Of a DNA stretch of 64,000 nucleotides, positions 46,055 to 53,711 are shown piece by piece (positions within the stretch are counted from its first letter, which is position 1; the number at the start of each line of letters is the position of its first letter). The stretch covers positions 62,001 through 126,000 of the forward strand of contig NZ_LGHK01000071.1 of NCBI RefSeq assembly GCF_001908235.1, in the 5' to 3' direction. The stretch is from Bradyrhizobium sp. NAS96.2 (lineage in GTDB: Bacteria > Pseudomonadota > Alphaproteobacteria > Rhizobiales > Xanthobacteraceae). Below the pieces are notes generated by a model. That model was not told the origin of the DNA, searched no databases, and saw only the letters and a list, made by a program, of their open reading frames with translations. The position numbers and the translations under genes were made by a program.

Positions 46055-46923
46055 CAGTTCAAGTCCCGTGTTGTGTCGTCGAACAGCTCGTCGACCGTGA
46101 CGCGCCGCGGGATCAACGCCTGCTGGGCGCAATAGTCGATCATCCGTTCAAGCGGCTTGCGGTTTGCCTCGACGCCGAACGGCACCATGTCCGGCACGCC
46201 AGGCGGTCCAGCCTCTGCCTTGCTGCGCTTGAGGAGATCGTAGAGGCCCCGCACCACATCGGGCCGCGACGTCGCGAGCTGTTCGGTCACCACCACCAGA
46301 TGGTTGACCGGCACGACGCCATGCCGCGCGTACCACCGCGTCGCCTCTGCCGCCGGATCGGCGAACAATGGCTTGAGCGCCGGATCATTCGAGGTCTCGC
46401 CCAGCACGGCGTCGAGGTCGCCATCCCTGAGCATCTGGATGATGCTGCTTCCCTTCGGGGCGCGCTCGGTGCGGTCGACATATTCGATGACATGCGGGTC
46501 CTCGAAGGTCACCCAATTGATCCTGTCGAGGTTGACGCCATGGTCGTTGGCGAGGATGCCGCGCATCCACGCTCCGGTCGTGGTCGCGAACGAGCGGATA
46601 CCGACCCGCTTGCCTTCGAGATCGGCTGGCGCAAGCGTGCCGCGATCCGCGCGACAAAGCGCGTAGCCGTGCTGGAAGCGGCCGACCATCGCCGCCGGCA
46701 GCAGCGCCAGCGGCTTGCCGTAGGCCCTTGCCATCAGATAGGTCACGATCGCCATCTCGCAGACGTCGAACGCCTGCTCGCGCACCATCGGCTTGAACGC
46801 GGCATTAGTCGGCGTGAATTCGGTGAAGTCGAGGTCGAACAGATTCGAGCGCAGCTCACCGCGCTTCACCGCCTGGATGTGCGGGTGATTGCCAAGCACC
46901 GTGCGCAGCCGAGGTTTCTCCAT
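46054..46923 (-). CDS. 4,5-dihydroxyphthalate decarboxylase-like protein (binding-protein fold)
   Basis: A 289-aa protein with the periplasmic-binding-protein fold but no signal peptide, so it is cytosolic. LRTVLGNHPHIQAVKRGEL and the FDVCEMAIVTYLMARAYGKPL region resemble 4,5-dihydroxyphthalate decarboxylase and related proteins. GKRVGIRSFATTTGAWMRGIL is the second lobe. It probably decarboxylates an aromatic or unsaturated acid, the product then meeting the two downstream dehydrogenases. It starts 19 bp after the TetR gene. Confidence 0.75.
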   Translation of the reverse strand: MEKPRLRTVLGNHPHIQAVKRGELRSNLFDLDFTEFTPTNAAFKPMVREQAFDVCEMAIVTYLMARAYGKPLALLPAAMVGRFQHGYALCRADRGTLAPADLEGKRVGIRSFATTTGAWMRGILANDHGVNLDRINWVTFEDPHVIEYVDRTERAPKGSSIIQMLRDGDLDAVLGETSNDPALKPLFADPAAEATRWYARHGVVPVNHLVVVTEQLATSRPDVVRGLYDLLKRSKAEAGPPGVPDMVPFGVEANRKPLERMIDYCAQQALIPRRVTVDELFDDTTRDLN

Positions 46924-46942
46924 GGCGACGAACTCCGCGGGG

Positions 46943-47677
46943 TCAGGTCAGCGCTCGTCCTGGAGCAAAGCCCGGCGCCTTGCGCGGCGCGGGCGTCGCC
47001 GGATCGAGCGGCGCGGCTTGCAGCGCGGCGACGGTTGCTCGCACCAGCTCCTCGATGGCATGGCCGGCATCGGTGCCGTCGGCACTGCCGCGCGACAGGC
47101 GCGACACGCGCTCCGGCGTCACCAGCGTGTAGTAGAGCGCGCCGAGCAGGAAGTGGCCGCGCCAGACCAGGTCGGTCCGCGGAATATGCGGCAAACTTTC
47201 GTGGATCGCATCGATGAAGGCGTGGCTGGTGTCGTCGAAGGTCTGCGCGATGATCTTGCGCACCACCTCGTTGCCCTCCGCCGACATGATCGCGCGCAAC
47301 CGCGTGAAGCGCGTGCCGCCGCCGGCGAGGTCGCTGCCCGAGGTGAAGGCCGGCAGCACGTAGGCGCGCACGATCGCCTCCAGCCGGTCCTGCAGGTCGC
47401 GCACCCGCCGCGCCGCCGCCAATAGCTCGGAGCGCCGCCGGTTCATCGGGCCGCAATGACGCCGATAGATCTCCAGCAGCAGTCCGTCCTTGGTCTTGAA
47501 GTGATAGGTCACGCTGCCGGGATTGGCGCCGGCGGCCTGCGCGATGTCGCGCACCGAGACGGCGTTGAAGCCGTAGGTCGAGAACAACTCCTCCGCCGCG
47601 GCGAGGATCGCTTCGCGCATGTTCGGCTTGCGCGTGCTGACGGCCTTGACGTTGGATTTGGCGGGCTTGCGGACCAT
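46943..47677 (-). CDS. TetR-family regulator
   Basis: A 244-aa TetR protein. The helix-turn-helix (residues about 20-65) reads ILAAAEELFSTYGFNAVSVRDIAQAAGANPGSVTYHFKTKDGLL. The rest is a helical ligand domain with a Pro/Ala-rich tail. ATG 47677 lies within a 24-bp inverted repeat (47676-47699), a likely self-operator. It heads a four-gene catabolic operon and probably represses it. Confidence 0.9.
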   Translation of the reverse strand: MVRKPAKSNVKAVSTRKPNMREAILAAAEELFSTYGFNAVSVRDIAQAAGANPGSVTYHFKTKDGLLLEIYRRHCGPMNRRRSELLAAARRVRDLQDRLEAIVRAYVLPAFTSGSDLAGGGTRFTRLRAIMSAEGNEVVRKIIAQTFDDTSHAFIDAIHESLPHIPRTDLVWRGHFLLGALYYTLVTPERVSRLSRGSADGTDAGHAIEELVRATVAALQAAPLDPATPAPRKAPGFAPGRALT

Positions 47678-47699
47678 ATTTGTACTATCGTCCAAATAT
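47676..47699. promoter_or_regulatory. Likely TetR operator overlapping its own start
   Basis: ATATTTGTAC-TATC-GTCCAAATAT: 10-bp arms matching at 9 of 10 positions with a 4-nt centre. It covers the TetR start codon and the leader. Confidence 0.6.
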
Positions 47700-47735
47700 T
47701 CAGGTCACGTCAACAAGGCGGCTGCAAGCCAACGA

Positions 47736-48653
47736 TCAGGCCAATTTGACGTCAGGCTCGGCCCGGCCGCGTGCCACCGCATCAAGCAGAAAGGTCTGGC
47801 CGTGTCCGGGATCGGCCGCGCGCTGCGCCTCGTCCATGTCCTGCCAGGCCGAGGTGACCAGCACGCGTGAGAAATCGCGGCCGACAAAGGCCGGGCAACT
47901 CGATTGCCGCGCCGGCACCTTCAGCGAGCGCAGATGCCGGCCGCCGGGATCGTAGACATCGACGCAGCCGCCGCCCCAGCGCGCATTCCAGATCATGCCG
48001 TCGGCGTCGACGATCGCGCCGTCGAGGCCGCCGACGCCTTGATGTCTGATCAAGTCGATCGGCTCGCCCGTCGGCAATCCCGTGGCTGGATCGAGCGGCA
48101 CACGATGCAGGACGTTGGTCGCGGTGTCGGCGAAATAGCCGACGTCGCCCGCGGGCGAAAAGCAGATCGCATTCGGGATCGTGATCGCGGGATAAAGCCG
48201 CGTGACGCGCCCCTTATGCAGTGCATAGATCGCGCCGGCGCCCTGCTCGGCCTGGCGCCCCATGGTGCCGAGCCAGAAGGTGCCCGACGGATGCACGCGT
48301 GCATCGTTGGAGCGCGTCACCGGATTGTCGGCCTCCAGCGCGGCAAACAGCTCCAGGCGTCCGTCGGCGACCTGCCGGACGTAGAGCCCATTCTCGGTCA
48401 GGATCAGCTGCCGCTCGCCATCGATCCGCGCCAACGCGCTCGCCATCTTCGGCAGCGCGTGAATGATTGTGCGGCCATCTGCAAAGCGATGCTCGAACAG
48501 GCGACGCTCGCGGATGTCGAACCACCAGGCGGTATCGGTCGATGCGTCATAGGTCGGGCCTTCGCCGAGATGACAACGCTCGGCCGACAGCACGGATGTC
48601 GGCACCTCTTCCATCAGCGGCTCGGCGGCACGGTCGGTCATTGCGTCACTCAC
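47736..48653 (-). CDS. SMP-30/gluconolaconase-family sugar lactonase
   Basis: A 305-aa six-bladed beta-propeller lactonase. LGEGPTYDASTDTAWWFDI carries the metal Glu; NDARVHPSGTFWLGTMG carries the Asn/Asp ligands; IPNAICFSPAG and GLDGAIVDADGMIWNARWGGG are later blades. It opens arabino- or galactonolactone to the acid. GTG 48653 overlaps the mutarotase stop (GTGA); an internal ATG at 48641 is the alternative. Last of a three-gene operon for oxidative sugar breakdown. Confidence 0.9.
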   Translation of the reverse strand: MSDAMTDRAAEPLMEEVPTSVLSAERCHLGEGPTYDASTDTAWWFDIRERRLFEHRFADGRTIIHALPKMASALARIDGERQLILTENGLYVRQVADGRLELFAALEADNPVTRSNDARVHPSGTFWLGTMGRQAEQGAGAIYALHKGRVTRLYPAITIPNAICFSPAGDVGYFADTATNVLHRVPLDPATGLPTGEPIDLIRHQGVGGLDGAIVDADGMIWNARWGGGCVDVYDPGGRHLRSLKVPARQSSCPAFVGRDFSRVLVTSAWQDMDEAQRAADPGHGQTFLLDAVARGRAEPDVKLA

Positions 48654-49720
48654 ACGGTTGAAAAACGGTAGACGATGCTGCGCCGGTAGACCTGTCCGGG
48701 ATCGAGTCGCGCCGACGGAAAGTCAGGCCGGTTCGGCGTATCCGGCCAGGCGTGCGGCTCGAGACACAGTGCGTCGGATTGCCGGTACAGCCGATCGCCC
48801 TTGCCGGCGGTGGAACCGTCGAGGAAGTTGCCGGAATAGAACTGCAATCCCGGCTGATCAGTGAACAGCTCCATCACGCGGCCGCTGTGCGGCGCCTCGA
48901 GGCGCGCGGCAAAGCGAAGGTCCGTCCCCGAAGCCAGGCAGAAATTGTGGTCGTAGCCGCGCCCGAGCCGCAGCTGCTCGTCGTTCATCCTGATCCGCGC
49001 GCCGATCGCCGTTGGCTTGCGGAAGTCGAACGGCGTGCCGTCGACCGGCCGCGGCGGACCCGGCAGCGGGATCGCGGTGGCGTCCACGGCGAGGAAATGA
49101 TCGGAGGCGATCGTCAGCCGGTGATCGAGGATCTGTCGCCCAGCGCGCGCGCCGTCGAGATTGAAGAAGCTGTGATTGGTGAGGTTCACGTATGTCGGCC
49201 GGTCGGTGGTCGCCTCATAGGTGACCGCGAGTTCCATCGGACTGCGCACGCTGTAGGTCACCCGCGTCGCGAGAGTACCCCGATAGCGCTCTTCGCCATG
49301 CGGACTTTCTCGCTCCAGCACCAGCGTCGGCCCCGGTTCATCTGACAGTTCGACGATCCGCCACAGCTTGCGATCAAAGCCCTGCGGCCCGCCATGCAGC
49401 GCGTTGGGGCCGTTGTTGGCCTCGAGATTCACCGTCTCGCCATCGAGCACGAAGCTCCCGCCGGCGATCCGGTTGGCATAGCGCCCGATCGTCGCGCCGA
49501 AGAATTTACGCTGCGCGAGGTAACCGTCGAGCTCGTCGTGGCCCAGCACGATGTCGTCGCAATGCCCGTCGCGATCGGGCGTGAGCAGCGCTTGCAGCGT
49601 GGCGCCGAATGGAAGGATGGCGGCTTCAAAGCCGTGTTCGCTGCGCAACGTCACGCGTTCGACCACGGTGCCGTCGTGCAACTTGCCGAATGGCGCGCGA
49701 GCAATGCTGGCTGATGTCAT
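48650..49720 (-). CDS. Aldose 1-epimerase (mutarotase)
   Basis: A 356-aa galactose-mutarotase-fold enzyme. IGRYANRIAGGSF and HGGPQGFDRKLW are typical; the catalytic His is in VNLTNHSFFNLDG, and GLQFYSGNFLDG lies in the C-terminal active-site region. It interconverts alpha and beta anomers, feeding the anomer used by the dehydrogenase next to it. It starts 2 bp after that gene and overlaps the lactonase by 4 bp. Confidence 0.92.
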   Translation of the reverse strand: MTSASIARAPFGKLHDGTVVERVTLRSEHGFEAAILPFGATLQALLTPDRDGHCDDIVLGHDELDGYLAQRKFFGATIGRYANRIAGGSFVLDGETVNLEANNGPNALHGGPQGFDRKLWRIVELSDEPGPTLVLERESPHGEERYRGTLATRVTYSVRSPMELAVTYEATTDRPTYVNLTNHSFFNLDGARAGRQILDHRLTIASDHFLAVDATAIPLPGPPRPVDGTPFDFRKPTAIGARIRMNDEQLRLGRGYDHNFCLASGTDLRFAARLEAPHSGRVMELFTDQPGLQFYSGNFLDGSTAGKGDRLYRQSDALCLEPHAWPDTPNRPDFPSARLDPGQVYRRSIVYRFSTV

Positions 49721-49722
49721 TG

Positions 49723-50652
49723 TCAGTCCTCGAACGCCTCGACGAGGCGCCGTCGCCCCAGCATGAAGCTATCGGCGGCGAGCCGCAAGGGTGCGAGGTC
49801 GACGTCGGATTTTCCGTCCGACGTCAGCGCGACAAAACGGCGGTACAGCGCGGGATATTCCTCGTCGGTGGCATCGACCATCAACCTGTTGCCATCGCGC
49901 AGCTGCCGTCCGCCTTTCGACAGCATCACGGGCCCGTTCTCGGTCTCGCACAAGATGTCCCAGCTCGGCGGCCCGCTCTGGCGAAAATCGAATTCGGCGT
50001 GGATCGGCAAGCCGTTCGCATCGGACAGTTCGATCGCTGCTGCAATCGGCGTCTCCCGATTGGCCGGAAAGTCCAGCACCGCACTTTTGACAAAGACCTG
50101 ACACGGCAGGATCTCGGTCAGGATCGATAGCGCGTTGATGCCGGGATCGAACACGCCGAAGCCACCCGGCTCGAAGATCCACGCCTGGCCGGGATGCCAG
50201 ACGCGGATGTCTTCCTTCCAGATGATGGTGACCTTGCTGATCGTGCGTCCGGCGAGCAATTTTCGCGCCGGACCCACCGCGGGTGCGTAGCGCGAATGCC
50301 ACGTCGCGAATAATGTCCTGTTTGCCTCATGCGCGGCCGCGATCAACGGCGTGAGCTCGCTCACCGTGGCGCCCGGCGGCTTCTCCAGCAGCACATGCTT
50401 GCCCGCGGCGAGCGCAGCAGCGGCCAGCGCACGACGCGCCTGCGGCGGTGTGCACAGCGCGACCGCGTCGATCTCCGGCCCATCGCGCAACAATTCCTGC
50501 AGATCGCGGAAATGCGGCAGGCCCGGCGGGGTCTTCACCGGATCGACCACCGCAACCAGCGCCGCGCCTGATGTCTTCGCGATCGCAGGCAGGTGCTGCC
50601 GGCCGGCGATCTCGCCGAAACCCACGATGGCGATGCGAAGCAGGTCACTCAT
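49723..50652 (-). CDS. L-arabinose/D-galactose 1-dehydrogenase (Gfo/Idh/MocA family)
   Basis: A 309-aa Gfo/Idh/MocA oxidoreductase. It has IAIVGFGEIAGRQHLPAI, LLEKPPGATVSEL with the catalytic Lys, and WKEDIRVWHPGQAWIFEPGGFG-type blocks, which I recall as closely matching Azospirillum L-arabinose 1-dehydrogenase, an enzyme also active on D-galactose. It oxidises the sugar to the lactone with NAD(P). With the mutarotase and lactonase it forms the first steps of the non-phosphorylating arabinose/galactose pathway. First gene of the operon; ATG 50652. Confidence 0.87.
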   Translation of the reverse strand: MSDLLRIAIVGFGEIAGRQHLPAIAKTSGAALVAVVDPVKTPPGLPHFRDLQELLRDGPEIDAVALCTPPQARRALAAAALAAGKHVLLEKPPGATVSELTPLIAAAHEANRTLFATWHSRYAPAVGPARKLLAGRTISKVTIIWKEDIRVWHPGQAWIFEPGGFGVFDPGINALSILTEILPCQVFVKSAVLDFPANRETPIAAAIELSDANGLPIHAEFDFRQSGPPSWDILCETENGPVMLSKGGRQLRDGNRLMVDATDEEYPALYRRFVALTSDGKSDVDLAPLRLAADSFMLGRRRLVEAFED

Positions 50653-50827
50653 GGCCGTCCTCGCGCTGCTGCCCACCGGCCGGCCGATGCCGAGCGGCGA
50701 GAATCACAAGCCAATGCCGATTACCAACGGCATGATCCGACTTTGGTTGCAGGCGCGCAAGCCCGCCACGTCCCGCTGTGATGGTCCGGTTTCGGCGCTG
50801 GTCTCATCCAGGGCTCGATTCCATGCT

Positions 50828-51487
50828 ATGCCGATACATGAAACGATGATTCAAACGCAGGACGCGAATCCGGCCATGGCGGGCGGCAAGGCGGAGACGG
50901 AGGATGCGGCAGCCGGGCGGCGTGGTCGGCCACGCTCCGCCGCGACCACGGCCGCGATCCTGCAAAGCGCCTACACGCTGATGGCGGCCACCGGTCTCGC
51001 CGCCACCACCATCGACGCGATCGCCCGACACTCCAATGTCTCGAAGATGACGATCTACAAATGGTGGCCGTCGCGCGAGGCCTTGCTGATCGATGCCTTC
51101 CTCGACCAGGCCTCGCGGGCCGTGCCGCTGCCCGAGGCGGGCAATCCGGTGGCCCGCATCCGCCGCCATGTCGCGACCTATGTCGAGGCGTTGCAGGGCG
51201 AATTCGGGCGCGTGCAGCTCGCGGTGATCTCGGAATGCATCTCGAAGACCGGCGCGGCCGAGCTGTTCTACCAGCGCTACCTCGGTCTTCGCCGCGCCAG
51301 GATGCTGGAGATCATCGCCGCCGGCCAGAAGGACGGCAGCATCGGTGCGCCGGGCGTACCCGGCGATATCTATGACGCGATCTACGGCAGCCTGTTCTAT
51401 CGCTATGTCTTCGGCATCAAGCCGCTGACACCGGCCTATGCCCGCAATCTCGTCAATCTGGTGCTGCGCCCGCGCGCCGACGCTTAG
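50828..51487 (+). CDS. TetR-family regulator
   Basis: A 219-aa TetR protein: RRGRPRSAATTAAILQSAYTLM, then the helix-turn-helix TTIDAIARHSNVSKMTIYKWWPSREALL. The C-terminal ligand domain is of the common AcrR-like type. ATG 50828 (MPIHET) or 50846 could start it; both ribosome sites are weak. Its stop overlaps the end of the converging desaturase gene by 4 bp. It is the natural candidate for the 53529-53543 operator of the desaturase/hydrolase operon. Confidence 0.88.
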   Translation: MPIHETMIQTQDANPAMAGGKAETEDAAAGRRGRPRSAATTAAILQSAYTLMAATGLAATTIDAIARHSNVSKMTIYKWWPSREALLIDAFLDQASRAVPLPEAGNPVARIRRHVATYVEALQGEFGRVQLAVISECISKTGAAELFYQRYLGLRRARMLEIIAAGQKDGSIGAPGVPGDIYDAIYGSLFYRYVFGIKPLTPAYARNLVNLVLRPRADA

Positions 51488-52434
51488 GCCGAGCGCTGCC
51501 GCTGACGACGAAACCAGGCCCAGGTCTCGCGCGTCACCGCGCGGTAGTTGCTGCCGCGATACACGATGTGGCCATCGACGATCGCATTCAGCTTCGGCAA
51601 CGCATGGAACGGCACCGTCGGATAGGCGTGGTGCTCGACATGATAGGGCATGTTCCAGGCGAACCATTTCATGATCCGGCCGGTCATCGTGGTCCGCGTG
51701 TTCTCAAACGCACTCCGCGTCCGCTCGCAACCGGTATGCTCGGCATAGAGATAGGGACGCAGGATGAGCTGACCGGCCAGCAGCGGCACGATCCAGGCCC
51801 AGAGCAGGATCGCACTGTGCAGCGCGAGCGATGCGACGAGCAACAGCAGGTAACCGGCGAGATAGAGCCTTGCCTCCAGCACGATCGCGGCGCGCTTGTG
51901 CGCCGGAATCCACGGTACGATCACCTGTCCGGTGAGGGCATGCCGCAACATCAGACGAATGCGGACCAAGACCTGCAGCAGTCCCGAATAGGCGATCGCG
52001 AGCTGGGTGTCGGACGCGGGTTTGGGGCCGACGATCAGCTCCGGGTCCTTCTCCGGATCCTGCGTATAGCGATGATGGTCCCAGTGAAACAGGCAGTAAT
52101 ATTGATAGGGCAATCCGATCATGAAGGCGGAGAGATTGCCGACGGCAAGATTGAGGGCATGACTGCGGAACGCGGTCTTGTGCGCGGTCTCGTGCACCAC
52201 CATGAACAGGAACGCGACGAAGTAACCCTGGATGGCGATCAGCGGCAGCGCCCATGGCAGGCCGTAGCGCGACGAAACCAAAGAGATCAGCGCGCCGACA
52301 ATCACAATCATCCCGTAATGGCTTGCCGCGCGCACGGCGCCAGGAAGATTCGACTTGGTCGACAGGTCGCGCAGGGTCAGCGGGCTGAGCGGCTTGAGGC
52401 GCGGTCCGGAATCACTGGTCTCTGTGGTGCTCAT
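51484..52434 (-). CDS. Membrane fatty-acid desaturase/hydroxylase-like protein
   Basis: A 316-aa membrane diiron enzyme. The three His boxes are visible: HETAHKT, HWDHHRYTQ and HVEHHAYP. Four to six hydrophobic segments surround them (for example YGMIVIVGALISLVSS, LLLLVASLALHSAILLWAWIVPLL). It should use O2 to desaturate or hydroxylate a lipid-like substrate. It lies 14 bp behind the alpha/beta hydrolase gene in one operon. Electron donor is not encoded next to it. Confidence 0.88.
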   Translation of the reverse strand: MSTTETSDSGPRLKPLSPLTLRDLSTKSNLPGAVRAASHYGMIVIVGALISLVSSRYGLPWALPLIAIQGYFVAFLFMVVHETAHKTAFRSHALNLAVGNLSAFMIGLPYQYYCLFHWDHHRYTQDPEKDPELIVGPKPASDTQLAIAYSGLLQVLVRIRLMLRHALTGQVIVPWIPAHKRAAIVLEARLYLAGYLLLLVASLALHSAILLWAWIVPLLAGQLILRPYLYAEHTGCERTRSAFENTRTTMTGRIMKWFAWNMPYHVEHHAYPTVPFHALPKLNAIVDGHIVYRGSNYRAVTRETWAWFRRQRQRSA

Positions 52435-52448
52435 GGTCGTCTCACCTG

Positions 52449-53480
52449 TCAGCGTTGCAACAGCGCCGAGATCTCGGCATTGATGAAGGCGCGGTCTTCG
52501 GCGTTGTTGATCGGATTGCCGGCACGATGCCCGTGGATCGAGGGGATCGGGTGCAGCGCCGCGGAGCGCGCATTGACCAGACGGCCGAGTTCATCCGCGT
52601 TGTCGCGCGGGTCGAAATAGCGGTCGGTACGTCCCGGCATCAGCAGGACATGCGCCTTGATTGCCGCCAGCGCCTGGTCGAAGTCGCCGCCGAATTCGTC
52701 GCAGCCGCTGATGTCGCCGGCCTGCCAGATCGCGATTTGCGCCAGCAGATCATTGGCATCGCGCCGCGCGAAGGCGCCGTCCCATGATCCCGCGAGGTAG
52801 TCTTCCAGCGAGTTGAAGCCGGCCTTGCGCCAGACTTCCTCGCGGTAGAATTCATGCGACATCGCCCAGCCGGCATAGACGCGTCCCATCGCGCGCAGGC
52901 CCGCGGCCGGCTTGCTGACAAAGCGGCCATCCCGGTAGGCGGGATCGGCGGTCAGCGCGGCCTTCACGCCTTCGAGAAACACATAGTTGTAAGGCGAGCA
53001 CCTTGCGCTGCCGCACACCACCGCCGCACGCTCCACCATGTCGGGATAACGGGCGGCCCAGTGATAGGCCTGCATGCCGCCCATCGACCAGCCATAGACC
53101 AGCGCGAGCCTGGTCACGCCAAATCGTTCGACCAGCAACCGCCGCTGGATGGCGACCGCATCATGAAAGGTGAAGGCCGGAAACGGTGCGCCGCCGAGCA
53201 CCTCGCTCGAATTCGACGGCGAGGATGACAGGCCGTTGCCGAACAGGTTCGCAATGATGATGAAATAGCGCCCGGGATCGAGCGCCCCGCCCGGCTGCAC
53301 CAGCCATTCGATATCGTAATGTTGCGCAGCGAACGACGTCGGATAGAGGATGACGTTGTCCCTGGCCGCGTTCAGCGTGCCGTAGGTCTTGTAGGCGAGC
53401 GCAAGCTGCGGAAACACCGCGCCGCCCTGCAAGGCTACCTTGCCTGCCTCGAACACCTCATAGTCGCGTGGCGTGGTCAT
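52449..53480 (-). CDS. MetX-like alpha/beta-hydrolase
   Basis: A 343-aa alpha/beta-fold protein of the homoserine O-acetyltransferase-like group. The nucleophile elbow is YGWSMGGMQA, a late Asp lies in LMPGRTDRYFDP, and the probable catalytic His is in IHGHRAGNP. MetX enzymes normally have GHDAFL there, so this is probably an esterase/acyltransferase other than true MetX. It heads an operon with the desaturase, under a promoter holding a TetR-like palindrome. Confidence 0.82.
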   Translation of the reverse strand: MTTPRDYEVFEAGKVALQGGAVFPQLALAYKTYGTLNAARDNVILYPTSFAAQHYDIEWLVQPGGALDPGRYFIIIANLFGNGLSSSPSNSSEVLGGAPFPAFTFHDAVAIQRRLLVERFGVTRLALVYGWSMGGMQAYHWAARYPDMVERAAVVCGSARCSPYNYVFLEGVKAALTADPAYRDGRFVSKPAAGLRAMGRVYAGWAMSHEFYREEVWRKAGFNSLEDYLAGSWDGAFARRDANDLLAQIAIWQAGDISGCDEFGGDFDQALAAIKAHVLLMPGRTDRYFDPRDNADELGRLVNARSAALHPIPSIHGHRAGNPINNAEDRAFINAEISALLQR

Positions 53481-53526
53481 ATGCGTCCGACCTCGATCGG
53501 CAGGGCGCGGCGTCGCCCCTTCAATA

Positions 53527-53555
53527 ACTGTACTACTAGTACATTAATTGATCAA
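53527..53555 (-). promoter_or_regulatory. Promoter of the hydrolase/desaturase operon
   Basis: On the minus strand TTGATC (53555-53550), 17 nt, TACAGT (53532-53527). The palindrome at 53529-53543 fills the spacer and touches the -10. Confidence 0.55.
53529..53543. promoter_or_regulatory. TetR-type operator
   Basis: TGTACTA-C-TAGTACA: perfect 7-bp inverted arms around one base, placed between -35 and -10 of the hydrolase promoter, the usual position for TetR repression. Confidence 0.65.
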
Positions 53556-53566
53556 CCTTGGCAAGA

Positions 53567-53586
53567 CGTCATCCTGAGGTGCGAGC
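53567..53586. repeat. Truncated family C repeat
   Basis: CGTCATCCTGAGGTGCGAGC, a half element resembling the left end of the repeat at 12971-13106. Confidence 0.55.
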
Positions 53587-53625
53587 CCAAAGGTGGAATG
53601 ACACCAGGCCGATCCATTCAAAATC

Positions 53626-53679
53626 GGTATGGATCAATACCCGTTTCGGCTTGGACCCATTGTCGTCATCTCTCTAGGA
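53626..53679 (+). promoter_or_regulatory. LysR-type site and promoter of the MFS gene
   Basis: GGTAT (53626-53630) and ATACC (53637-53641) form an inverted repeat. Nine nt later comes TTGGAC (53651-53656), then 17 nt and CTAGGA (53674-53679). The same ATACC-N9-TTGGAC-N17-CTAGRA layout precedes kdgD. Confidence 0.68.
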
Positions 53680-53711
53680 CAGACCCCGAGGAAATTTCCA
53701 AGGAGGCGCGA

